Source: Candidatus Woesearchaeota archaeon | GTDB lineage: Archaea; Nanobdellota; Nanobdellia; SCGC-AAA011-G17; UBA489 | NCBI GenBank assembly: GCA_016177265.1 | Contig: JACOVP010000043.1 | Location: 1-6,463 of the forward strand | Length of the DNA: 6,463 bases | Reading direction: 5' to 3' | In this document: in pieces, positions 1 to 5,973 of the stretch | How the letters are laid out: each line of letters starts with the position of its first letter | Position numbering within the stretch: position 1 is the stretch's first letter | Translations under genes and position numbers: made by a program | Notes under the pieces: model-generated | The model's database searches: none | Told to the model about the DNA's origin: nothing | What the model saw: only the letters and a program-made list of their open reading frames with translations

Positions 1-2
1 AT

Positions 3-1061
3 TTTGAAATTAAACAATTAGCAAAACAACAAGGTTATACACGATCGATACCTCCTCGTTGGCTTAGGCTAGGACAATTGCCCATCATTATTCTTAAAAA
101 TTTGAATATAGACCCCTCTCTTTTTAAAGAAAAACTATTTTATAAGTACTCTGGAAATGCACAACCAATGTCTGTAGAAATTAAACTTGATTCTGAATTT
201 TTAATGCTTGTTGGTTTATGGCTAGCAGATGGCTGTTATGATAAAAAATCCATAATCTTATCCAGCTTTGATGAGGAAGACAGCAATATCGTTCGTTTAG
301 CTGCCAAGCAATTCAAATTGATTCCTAAACTTCACTCTGATGGAGGATCTTTGATGATTAATTCAACAACTCTTCGATTTATTTTTCGAGATATTCTTGA
401 ACTTCGCGGTGATGCCTATACCAAGAAAATTCCCTCTTGGGTTTATAATCTTTCAAAGCAGCAAATAGCTCTGGTTCTTCGAGGAGTCTTTAGCGGAGAT
501 GGGTGTGTTTCTAATAAGGAAATAGTTATTCCTCTAGCCTCTTATCAATTATTAAAAGATCTTCAAACTTTGCTTTTAAGCTATGATATCACTCTTCGAA
601 TAGGAAAAAAAAGAAAAGATGGCACCTATAATACGGGGATTAGCACATTAAGGGACTTTATTGAATTTAAGAGAAACATAAGCGTTTTACAGAATTATAA
701 AATAAATTGTTTAAATAAACTTTGCTCAAAGAATTCAACACACGACAACACCGATATTATTCCTTTGTCCCTTCAGTTGAAAAAAGAACTTTCTAAGATT
801 ACTAAGGATAACAGGATTTTTAATACTCAAGATTACATTTTTAGAAAAAATAATATTGGTAGAAAAAAATTTCTATCTTTAACTACGCAAATTCAGATAA
901 CAAACAATCTTGTACAAAACTTGCAAAAATTAGCATACGCTGATATTTTTTGGGATGAAGTTGCAGAGATTGAACAAGTACCTGCTACAGAACTCTATGT
1001 CTATGATCTATCTGTCCCAGATTATGAAAATTTTGTTTGTAATAATATACTTCTTCATAAT
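3..1061 (+). mobile_element. LAGLIDADG homing-endonuclease intein (N-terminus outside window)
   Basis: In-frame protein-splicing element, 353 residues visible. Numbering from codon 78, the first LAGLIDADG helix is LVGLWLADG (44-52, bases 207-233) with catalytic-type D51. The second is LRGVFSGDG (134-142, bases 477-503) with D141. Both acidic residues are present, so the endonuclease looks intact. A helical segment and a DIFWDEVAEIE stretch (289-299) lead into block F, YVYDLSVPDYENFV (307-320), and block G, ILLHN (324-328). The penultimate His, terminal Asn and following Thr are what C-terminal cleavage and ligation need. Block F carries Asp at its fourth position and Leu precedes the HN, which argues against a class 3 intein. 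Class 1 versus class 2 cannot be told because blocks A and B are upstream. The DNA is much more AT-rich than the resident gene, consistent with acquisition. Inteins are known in this ATPase superfamily (KlbA of Methanocaldococcus). Confidence 0.95.
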
Positions 1062-1868
1062 ACTTTAGAATTACCTGTTGATGCTTTACGCACTCTTGGC
1101 TATAATATTCAACCGATGAAAGTACGAGCAGCGTTGATGACGGGGGGTAATGAGTTAGCAGCAGACGAAGGGATCAGAACCTCGTTGCGCATGGGAGATA
1201 GCTCGTTAATTGTGGGTGAGATCAGAAGTCTGGAAGCAAAGGCCTTGTTTGAAGCGATGCGCATTGGGGCACTAGCAAACGTCGTTGCGGGCACTGTGCA
1301 TGGGGCAAATCCTTATGCTGTGTTTGATCGGATAGTCAATGATCTGGGCGTGCCGAGAACGAGCTTCAAGGCAGTTGATATTTTGGTGATCAGCAATCCT
1401 GTGAAAAGCGCCGATGGGTTGCATAGCTGGAGACGGGTGTTACAGATTACGGAAGTACGGAAACACTGGGACGATGATCCGTTGAAACAAGGAGGTTTTG
1501 TCGATCTCTTTCGCTATGATACTAAGCAAGATGCTTTACTGCCGACAGATGATTTATTGCAAGGCAACAGTGACGTGCTGAAATCCATTGCTGCAACCAT
1601 TCGTGAGTGGGCTGGCAATTGGGATGCTGTCTGGGACAATATCTTGCTGCGCGCCAAAGTAAAAGAAACCCTCTTGAAAGTTGCACAGGCGTATCATCTT
1701 CCTGAATTGCTAGAATCTCCTTTTGTCGTGCAAAGCAATGATACTTTCCATCAGAGTGCGGAGAAGATCCGTGAGACCTATGGGACATATGATAGCAAGC
1801 GTATTTTTGCTGATTGGGAAGCATGGCTGCGGCAAGAGGTCAGACGTAGGAAGCTCTTGATATCATGA
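3..1868 (+). CDS. Type II/IV secretion (FlaI/VirB11-like) ATPase, 5' partial, intein-containing
   Basis: This is the 3' part of the cytoplasmic hexameric ATPase that powers assembly of archaeal type IV pili or archaellum-like filaments. The frame is open from base 3, so the gene begins upstream; the TTG at 78 is an internal Leu codon, not a start. Bases 3-1061 encode an intein and 1062-1865 the C-extein of 268 residues. Numbering from codon 78, the extein opens with T329-LELP (end of the Asp box). It then shows Walker B LIVGEIR (377-383) and a His box GTVHG (405-409), followed by a FDRIVNDLGV segment familiar from archaeal secretion ATPases. The last ~140 residues are a helical, charged C-terminal part. 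The Walker A loop must lie upstream. The stop overlaps the next start (ATGA), implying translational coupling with the platform protein. Activity requires intein removal. Family assignment is strong; the exact system (pilus, archaellum, secretion) is inferred. Confidence 0.93.
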   Translation, partial: FEIKQLAKQQGYTRSIPPRWLRLGQLPIIILKNLNIDPSLFKEKLFYKYSGNAQPMSVEIKLDSEFLMLVGLWLADGCYDKKSIILSSFDEEDSNIVRLAAKQFKLIPKLHSDGGSLMINSTTLRFIFRDILELRGDAYTKKIPSWVYNLSKQQIALVLRGVFSGDGCVSNKEIVIPLASYQLLKDLQTLLLSYDITLRIGKKRKDGTYNTGISTLRDFIEFKRNISVLQNYKINCLNKLCSKNSTHDNTDIIPLSLQLKKELSKITKDNRIFNTQDYIFRKNNIGRKKFLSLTTQIQITNNLVQNLQKLAYADIFWDEVAEIEQVPATELYVYDLSVPDYENFVCNNILLHNTLELPVDALRTLGYNIQPMKVRAALMTGGNELAADEGIRTSLRMGDSSLIVGEIRSLEAKALFEAMRIGALANVVAGTVHGANPYAVFDRIVNDLGVPRTSFKAVDILVISNPVKSADGLHSWRRVLQITEVRKHWDDDPLKQGGFVDLFRYDTKQDALLPTDDLLQGNSDVLKSIAATIREWAGNWDAVWDNILLRAKVKETLLKVAQAYHLPELLESPFVVQSNDTFHQSAEKIRETYGTYDSKRIFADWEAWLRQEVRRRKLLIS

Positions 1869-3982
1869 CATCACCTATGGATGACGTGTTGCACAAGTAC
1901 CAACAACGTCTCGAAACAGCGACAGGAGGAATATCTTTTTCTCAGCCTTCTGTGCAGTCTCGCGAATATACTCTCTTTCGCAAAGAGGCATTGGAGAAGA
2001 AGTTTACTTACTATGAACAATGGTGCCAATTTGCAGAACGTGTTCTTCCTGTGAGGGCTAATGTGAAAGAAAATGCAGCATTGCAAGAATCTTTAAGTAC
2101 TTGCCATCTTGACATCAGTCCGAATAGCACGGCGAGCTTTGCAGCACTGGTTGCTTTACTGGTAGTATTTTTTGGTGTTTTATTGGGTGTTGTGAGCTAC
2201 CTTCTTCAGTATCCTCTCTTCTTTGCCAGCCTCTTCTTTGTTGTGACTGGGGTTGTGCTGATCAAGCCGCTGTCTCATTTGCCGCACTACTTCGCCACAC
2301 GATGGAGATTGCAGGTGAGCAACCAGATGGTCTTGTGTATCCTCTATATGGTTATGTATATGCGGCACACGTCGAACTTGGAGCATGCAGTGAAGTTTGC
2401 AGCTGAACATTTGGGAGGACCATTAAGCCTGGATTTCAAGCGCGTCTTTTGGCACGTCGAAACAGGAAAACATTTTACCATCAAGGAAAGTCTGGATGCC
2501 TACTTAGAGCAGTGGAGGAAGTATAACCTAGAGTTTTTGGAGGCATTTCACCTGATTGAGGGAAGCTTGTACGAATCGAGTGAGACAAAACGAGTGGAAT
2601 TACTGGAGAAGGCATTACAAGTGATGCTGGATGGGACGTATGACAAGATGCTGCACTATGCCCACAATCTGAAAAGTCCTATTACGATGCTGCATATGCT
2701 AGGGATTATTCTGCCTATTCTAGGATTAGTCTTGTTTCCGTTGATTGGGAGCTTTTTGTCCGGGCTCATCAAGTGGTATCATCTGGCATTTTTGTACAAT
2801 TTACTCCTGCCTTTTGTCGTCATGGCTCTAGGTAGTTCGATGCTGAGCAAACGGCCAACGGGCTATGGGGAAAGTGATATTCTGGTGCAACGTCCAAACC
2901 TGAAACAGTATCAATCTTTAGCAAGCGGCATCTCTCCTGCCAGCATTGCGTTTGTGATCATAGCATTGTTTTGCTTTCTGGGGTTGCTCCCTGTGGCAGC
3001 GTACTTCATTGATCCTAGTCAGGATTTTTCTTTTTTCCAGGGCAAGTTTTTTGACTACAAGGATGGGAATGGACCGTATGGCATTGGTGCTTTATTCCTA
3101 AGTCTGTTGATTCCCTTGGGGCTGTCTTTAGGGCTGGCATTCTACTACTGGATCAAGAGCAGAAAATTGGTTGCGTTCAAGGAGAAGACTGATGCTTTGG
3201 AAGTGGAATTTAGCGGGGCATTGTTTCAATTGGGGAATAGAATAGGCGATGGGATTCCAGCAGAGCTTGCGTTTGGCGATGTGAGCCAGCAGATGCAAGG
3301 AACACCTACGGGAGATTTTTTCCGCATTGTCAACATGAACATCAGGAATGCGGGGATGGGCATGAAGGATGCTATCTTTCATCCTCAGAGAGGAGCACTG
3401 CTTTTTTTTCCGAGCGCCTTAATTGAAAGCACGATGAAAGTATTGATTGAGAGCGCGAAGAAAGGATCACAGATTGTGAGCAAAAGTTTGCTGACGATTA
3501 GCGATTATATCACTCGCATTTATCGCATCAATGAGCGGCTGAAGGATTTGCTGGCAGATGTGCTGAGCAGCATGACGAGCCAGATTACTTTTCTGACACC
3601 GTTAATTGCGGGCATAGTCGTTGGTGTGGGGAGCATGGTAGTGACAATTATCAATAAACTGGGAGAGCAGTTTGCTACGCTGGAAACACCTGGTGAGGGT
3701 TTTGTGGGGGGGATAGGCGCCTTGGTGAGTGTTTTGGACATTAAGGACGTGATTCCCAGCTACTACTTCCAATTAGTTGTCGGGATTTATGTGGTGGAAC
3801 TCACGATCATCTTAACTTTACTCTCCACGAGAATTGAAAGGGGGTATGACCAAACAACGACGCAGCATAGACTCAGCAAAAATTTAATGACTGCTGGATT
3901 GCTGTACTTCCTTGTCAGTTTTCTAGGCATCATTGTCTTTACCTTATTGGCTAACACTGTGAGCTTTGTAGGCGTTTCTTAG
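1865..3982 (+). CDS. FlaJ/TadC-like type II secretion F-family membrane platform protein
   Basis: Polytopic inner-membrane platform that anchors the pilus ATPase and passes on its movement during filament assembly. The 705 residues show about nine membrane segments, near 91-112, 115-135, 278-298, 304-325, 358-381, 405-428, 575-597, 638-656 and 675-696. Two long soluble helical stretches lie between them, at roughly 145-275 and 432-572. Each is followed by a hydrophobic helix, the duplicated T2SSF layout of archaellum FlaJ-type proteins. The second stretch has the typical sequence of small-residue and charged helices (FSGALFQLGNRIGDG at 449-463, then an ALIESTMKVLIESAKKG region at 518-534). 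The N-terminal 80 residues are soluble and charged. The ATG overlaps the ATPase stop by four bases, which fixes this start and supports stoichiometric coupling. Coding DNA is G-rich and Leu is often TTG or CTG, as in the ATPase C-extein. Family call is strong; which filament it builds is inferred. Confidence 0.9.
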   Translation: MTSPMDDVLHKYQQRLETATGGISFSQPSVQSREYTLFRKEALEKKFTYYEQWCQFAERVLPVRANVKENAALQESLSTCHLDISPNSTASFAALVALLVVFFGVLLGVVSYLLQYPLFFASLFFVVTGVVLIKPLSHLPHYFATRWRLQVSNQMVLCILYMVMYMRHTSNLEHAVKFAAEHLGGPLSLDFKRVFWHVETGKHFTIKESLDAYLEQWRKYNLEFLEAFHLIEGSLYESSETKRVELLEKALQVMLDGTYDKMLHYAHNLKSPITMLHMLGIILPILGLVLFPLIGSFLSGLIKWYHLAFLYNLLLPFVVMALGSSMLSKRPTGYGESDILVQRPNLKQYQSLASGISPASIAFVIIALFCFLGLLPVAAYFIDPSQDFSFFQGKFFDYKDGNGPYGIGALFLSLLIPLGLSLGLAFYYWIKSRKLVAFKEKTDALEVEFSGALFQLGNRIGDGIPAELAFGDVSQQMQGTPTGDFFRIVNMNIRNAGMGMKDAIFHPQRGALLFFPSALIESTMKVLIESAKKGSQIVSKSLLTISDYITRIYRINERLKDLLADVLSSMTSQITFLTPLIAGIVVGVGSMVVTIINKLGEQFATLETPGEGFVGGIGALVSVLDIKDVIPSYYFQLVVGIYVVELTIILTLLSTRIERGYDQTTTQHRLSKNLMTAGLLYFLVSFLGIIVFTLLANTVSFVGVS

Positions 3983-3986
3983 AAAT

Positions 3987-3996
3987 CTTTATATAG
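3987..3996 (+). promoter_or_regulatory. Archaeal TATA-box promoter for the 4032 gene
   Basis: CTTTATATAG lies five bases after the platform gene's stop, preceded by an A-rich AGAAAT that could serve as the BRE. Transcription would start about 30 bases after the first T of TTTATATA, near 4016-4018. That leaves a leader of about 15 bases beginning with the GAGGG Shine-Dalgarno (4018-4022) nine bases before the ATG. The motif match and spacing are seen in the sequence; promoter activity is inferred. Confidence 0.75.
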
Positions 3997-4031
3997 AGTA
4001 TTGGCTCTTGTTTTTGTGAGGGACTAATTTC

Positions 4032-4724
4032 ATGGCAAAAGAGATTTCGCATATTCCTTGGGCTTCAGTCACCCTAGTTTTACTAGCGATTGCAACTGTA
4101 GGTTATTTTACACAACCTGGCATTAGCGGTGCTCTGGTGTATAGGGACTATGGCTATGGAGGTTATGGTGGATTTGGCGGGGGCTATGGTGGTGGTTTCT
4201 TAGGGTATGGTGGATTGAGCATCACGGCATTCTATGAGCAATACCAAATTTATATCGACTCCATCATCTTCTTGCTCATCTTCTTGAGCGTCGGCAAAGC
4301 TTTATTCTTGAGCCATTTTGGTAGCGGCGGCAAGACATTGTATATTGCTATTGGATTGGCTCTTACCTTAGGATTACTTCTCTGGGAGGAACAAACTGGT
4401 TTTTCTATCATCTATAATTTAGGACCTATTGGTGTGATTGCTTTACTGCTTATCTTATTTGGCGGCGTTTACTTTGCAGTTTTACGCATTACTGACAGTC
4501 ACGTTAAGGCACTTTTGGTTACGATTTTTATTGGCTACTTAGTTCACAGAATGTTCCCTGATCTTATCACTTACTTACCAGACATTTTTTACCGACTCTT
4601 CTCAGCCCCAACATCAGCAGATGACTTTTTAGGAAGGATTGTTTTCATTGGTTTTATTGTCCTCCTCATTTGGTTCTTTTTTAAAGCAAAGAAAACGAAA
4701 AGATTCCCATGGCCCAGCAGCTAG
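4032..4724 (+). CDS. Multi-pass membrane protein with Gly/Tyr-rich segment, function unknown
   Basis: I do not recognise this family. The 230-residue product has about six predicted membrane helices: an N-terminal one (9-27), then roughly 75-94, 103-118, 131-151, 158-175 and 202-217. Between the first two sits a segment of about 50 residues whose core (40-61) is a run of Gly, Tyr and Phe in GYGG/GGFGG-like units. By the positive-inside rule (basic C-terminus KAKKTKR at 218-224), the C-terminus is probably cytoplasmic, which with six helices would put the N-terminus inside and the Gly/Tyr segment outside. The N-terminal helix could alternatively be a cleaved signal peptide. The ATG at 4032 is supported by GAGGG nine bases upstream and a TATA box 44 bases upstream. 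The gene sits next to the ATPase/platform pair but has its own promoter. It may be an accessory membrane or surface part of the filament machine; that is inference from position only. Confidence 0.82.
   Translation: MAKEISHIPWASVTLVLLAIATVGYFTQPGISGALVYRDYGYGGYGGFGGGYGGGFLGYGGLSITAFYEQYQIYIDSIIFLLIFLSVGKALFLSHFGSGGKTLYIAIGLALTLGLLLWEEQTGFSIIYNLGPIGVIALLLILFGGVYFAVLRITDSHVKALLVTIFIGYLVHRMFPDLITYLPDIFYRLFSAPTSADDFLGRIVFIGFIVLLIWFFFKAKKTKRFPWPSS
4149..4214 (+). repeat. Imperfect Gly/Tyr-coding tandem repeat
   Basis: Within the membrane-protein gene, units resembling GGTTATGGTGG and GGCTATGGTGG recur imperfectly and encode alternating Gly with Tyr or Phe (residues 40-61). Such low-complexity stretches are flexible and often lie outside the membrane. 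Unit number could vary between strains by slippage; that is inference. Confidence 0.7.
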
Positions 4725-5128
4725 TCACCCAATTACTGGAAACAGATTTGATTAGCTTGAAGTTTCTTCTGAAACGACGACTCACTAACGTACATGATCT
4801 TAACAAAAAAGAACAACAGATCCTCAATACTATCTCCAATGCCCTCCAGTCTGTCCGCAACATAGAACAATTCTTAATTACCGATACTGACAAAAACAAT
4901 GGTGCATTCTATCTCAAAAGAAGACAATTGATTATCAGGATCATGCGATCTATAGTACACCACTTCTGCGAGCAGATTCGGAAAGGAGAGGACATAGCCC
5001 ATGAAAGCATTTTTCTTCGCGAAGAACTCGATAATCTCTACCAGCTCTGCAAACGGAAGATTATGACTCAACATCAGCAAGAACAACTTTTAAAAACTCT
5101 AACTGATTATTCCCGTATCATGATTTAG
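4709..5128 (+). CDS. Small helical soluble protein, function unknown
   Basis: I do not recognise this 139-residue product. It has no membrane segment or signal peptide and looks almost wholly alpha-helical. It is rich in Leu, Gln, Lys, Arg and Ile, with heptad-like hydrophobic spacing around 3-60 and 70-135 that suggests a helical bundle or coiled coil. There are two cysteines (in HHFCEQ and QLCKRK) and no enzyme motif that I can see. The start ATG at 4709 lies 16 bases inside the preceding gene in a different frame, with no clear Shine-Dalgarno, so translation probably depends on termination or re-initiation from the upstream gene. The stop is followed at once by the strong ribosome site of the next gene. 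A cytoplasmic partner of the adjacent membrane proteins is possible but unsupported beyond position. The coding strand has more C than G, unlike the ATPase and platform genes. Confidence 0.78.
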   Translation: MAQQLVTQLLETDLISLKFLLKRRLTNVHDLNKKEQQILNTISNALQSVRNIEQFLITDTDKNNGAFYLKRRQLIIRIMRSIVHHFCEQIRKGEDIAHESIFLREELDNLYQLCKRKIMTQHQQEQLLKTLTDYSRIMI

Positions 5129-5133
5129 GAGGT
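5127..5133 (+). promoter_or_regulatory. Strong Shine-Dalgarno AGGAGGT for the 58-codon gene
   Basis: AGGAGGT begins inside the TAG stop of the preceding gene and ends four bases before ATG 5138. It is a near-perfect complement to the archaeal 16S 3' end (ACCUCCU). It is the best ribosome site in the window and is the main argument that the short ORF behind it is a real gene. Confidence 0.85.
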
Positions 5134-5137
5134 TCCT

Positions 5138-5314
5138 ATGAAAATACTCTTGGTTTTATTGGGATTGGTGACGTTATTTTTGGGCCTATTGCCTTTTCTG
5201 CAAAACACAGCATTCCTCTCGTTTTTGAGTTTTATTCCTTCGAGCGGCACTATTTATTCCATCATTATCTCTGCTGTCGGGGCCATAGCACTGTACCTTG
5301 GATTCAGAAGCTAG
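5138..5314 (+). CDS. Small two-helix membrane protein (58 aa), function unknown
   Basis: The product starts MKILLVLLGLVTLFLGLLPF and is nearly all hydrophobic. The first membrane helix spans about residues 2-20, then comes a short loop containing FIPSSG (32-37). A second helix covers about 39-56, and the protein ends in FRS. There is no lipobox or peptidase site of the prepilin type. The start is well supported by AGGAGGT five to ten bases upstream, directly at the stop of the 139-residue gene. The two therefore form the tail of the transcript begun near 4016. I do not recognise the family. Small hydrophobic proteins like this often modulate or assemble larger membrane complexes, but no specific role can be read from the sequence. 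Confidence 0.8.
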   Translation: MKILLVLLGLVTLFLGLLPFLQNTAFLSFLSFIPSSGTIYSIIISAVGAIALYLGFRS

Positions 5315-5324
5315 CTACCACAAT

Positions 5325-5334
5325 ATTTATATAG
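5325..5334 (+). promoter_or_regulatory. Archaeal TATA-box promoter for the eight-cysteine pilin-like gene
   Basis: ATTTATATAG lies 12 bases after the 58-codon gene's stop. The expected transcription start is near 5354-5356, giving a leader of about 18 bases that contains GAGGTTGAT at 5361. The site places the true start at 5373 and rules out the upstream TTG at 5298, which precedes the promoter. Confidence 0.75.
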
Positions 5335-5360
5335 GAACAGCCTTTGGAAAAGATTACAAA

Positions 5361-5369
5361 GAGGTTGAT
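5361..5369 (+). promoter_or_regulatory. Shine-Dalgarno that fixes the 5373 start
   Basis: GAGGTTGAT matches the extended archaeal GGAGGTGAT site with one insertion, and its GAGG ends eight bases before ATG 5373. No comparable site precedes the in-frame TTG at 5298. Confidence 0.75.
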
Positions 5370-5372
5370 GAT

Positions 5373-5846
5373 ATGTCTAGGAAGGCTCAAGCATTACCAT
5401 TGAATACTGTTATTCTTGCAATCCTTGTTGTGCTAGTGTTGTTCGTGGTTGGAGCCTTTTTCTTGGGAGGGACTGGGGGAATTGCTGAACAGATACGAAG
5501 CATCTTCTACCAGGGAACTGCTGGGCAAGACAGGGTTTTTGCTGTGCAGACATGTCAGCAGCGTTGTGACTCCTTGAAATTGTTGCCTGTGGCTGATGTT
5601 GCTAAATCTGCTTTCTGTTCACAAAGCTTTTTCATTGATGAGGACAATGATGGAGAGGCTGATTGTACACCAGATAAACGCTGTCCTAGGGAAAACAGAG
5701 TCTATAAGAAATTCTATTGCTATACTAGAGGAGCTACAGGAAGTGAATCTTTAGGTGTCTCTTGTCCTTTGGACGATGGACGAACGCCTGAGCAATACTG
5801 TGCAGCAGGTATTTATCGATCATCTACAGATACTACACCGCCATAG
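5373..5846 (+). CDS. Type IV pilin-like protein with eight cysteines and an acidic DxDxDG loop
   Basis: The 157-residue product opens MSRKAQALPLN, followed by one long hydrophobic helix (about 12-33). This is the class III (prepilin) layout: short basic leader, a likely processing site after K-A before Q6, then the helix that packs in the filament core. The usual Glu at mature position 5 is absent (Leu there). The rest is a soluble outer domain with eight cysteines, at 61, 65, 82, 98, 104, 116, 131 and 143, enough for four disulfides. An acidic DEDNDGEAD stretch (89-97) resembles the DxDxDGxxD calcium loop of dockerin and EF-hand-like proteins. The tail is polar (STDTTPP). The ATG at 5373 is chosen over the TTG at 5298 because TATA and Shine-Dalgarno lie between them. 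It has its own promoter, as expected for a structural subunit needed in excess. Pilin-like is well supported; major, minor or adhesin role is not known. Confidence 0.87.
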   Translation: MSRKAQALPLNTVILAILVVLVLFVVGAFFLGGTGGIAEQIRSIFYQGTAGQDRVFAVQTCQQRCDSLKLLPVADVAKSAFCSQSFFIDEDNDGEADCTPDKRCPRENRVYKKFYCYTRGATGSESLGVSCPLDDGRTPEQYCAAGIYRSSTDTTPP

Positions 5847-5855
5847 TTCCTCAAA

Positions 5856-5865
5856 CTTTATATAG
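5856..5865 (+). promoter_or_regulatory. Archaeal TATA-box promoter for the 5887/5970 pair
   Basis: CTTTATATAG, identical to the ten bases at 3987-3996, sits nine bases after the preceding stop with CTCAAA upstream. The first T of TTTATATA is exactly 30 bases before the A of ATG 5887, so the predicted transcript starts at or beside that ATG and would be leaderless. Confidence 0.75.
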
Positions 5866-5886
5866 TGGTTTTCTCTGCTTCTTGGT

Positions 5887-5973
5887 ATGTTAGCTGTACG
5901 GAGCTTGGTCTACATTGTCTTGAGCATTTTGTTGGGGATGATTATGCTCTTGTTCTTGTGGCGATTACGATGA
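5887..5973 (+). CDS. Candidate leaderless 28-residue single-helix membrane peptide
   Basis: The ORF begins MLAVRSLVYIVLS and continues as one hydrophobic helix, ending FLWRLR. The basic C-terminus and an early Arg flank the membrane segment. It is supported by two things seen in the sequence. The ATG is 30 bases after the first T of a clear TATA box, the normal distance to the transcription start. Its TGA also overlaps the next gene's ATG as ATGA (5970-5973). It may be a real membrane microprotein, or a short leader ORF whose translation delivers ribosomes to the prepilin gene. I do not recognise it. Being so short, it could also be chance, though the combination of position and overlap makes that less likely. 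Confidence 0.55.
   Translation: MLAVRSLVYIVLSILLGMIMLLFLWRLR

Noticed and set aside
78..80. TTG as the start of the first gene
   Set aside because: The same frame stays open upstream to base 3 and the sequence there reads as continuing intein. The gene is cut by the window edge.
307..1064. Class 3 intein mechanism (suggested by the +1 Thr and a Cys in block F)
   Set aside because: The Cys (C321) is late in block F; the fourth position is Asp and the residue before HN is Leu, not the Thr of the class 3 signature.
1109..3741. Several minus-strand ORFs of 61-100 codons
   Set aside because: They lie wholly opposite the ATPase and platform genes and their translations show no coherent domain.
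4005..4015. T-rich stretch as a transcription terminator after the platform gene
   Set aside because: The run has only five consecutive T and falls between the TATA box and start of the next gene, so it is too weak to call.
5298..5372. 25-residue N-terminal extension (TTG start) of the eight-cysteine pilin-like protein
   Set aside because: It would begin upstream of the TATA box and inside the 58-codon gene, has no ribosome site, and would bury the prepilin leader. ATG 5373 has both signals.
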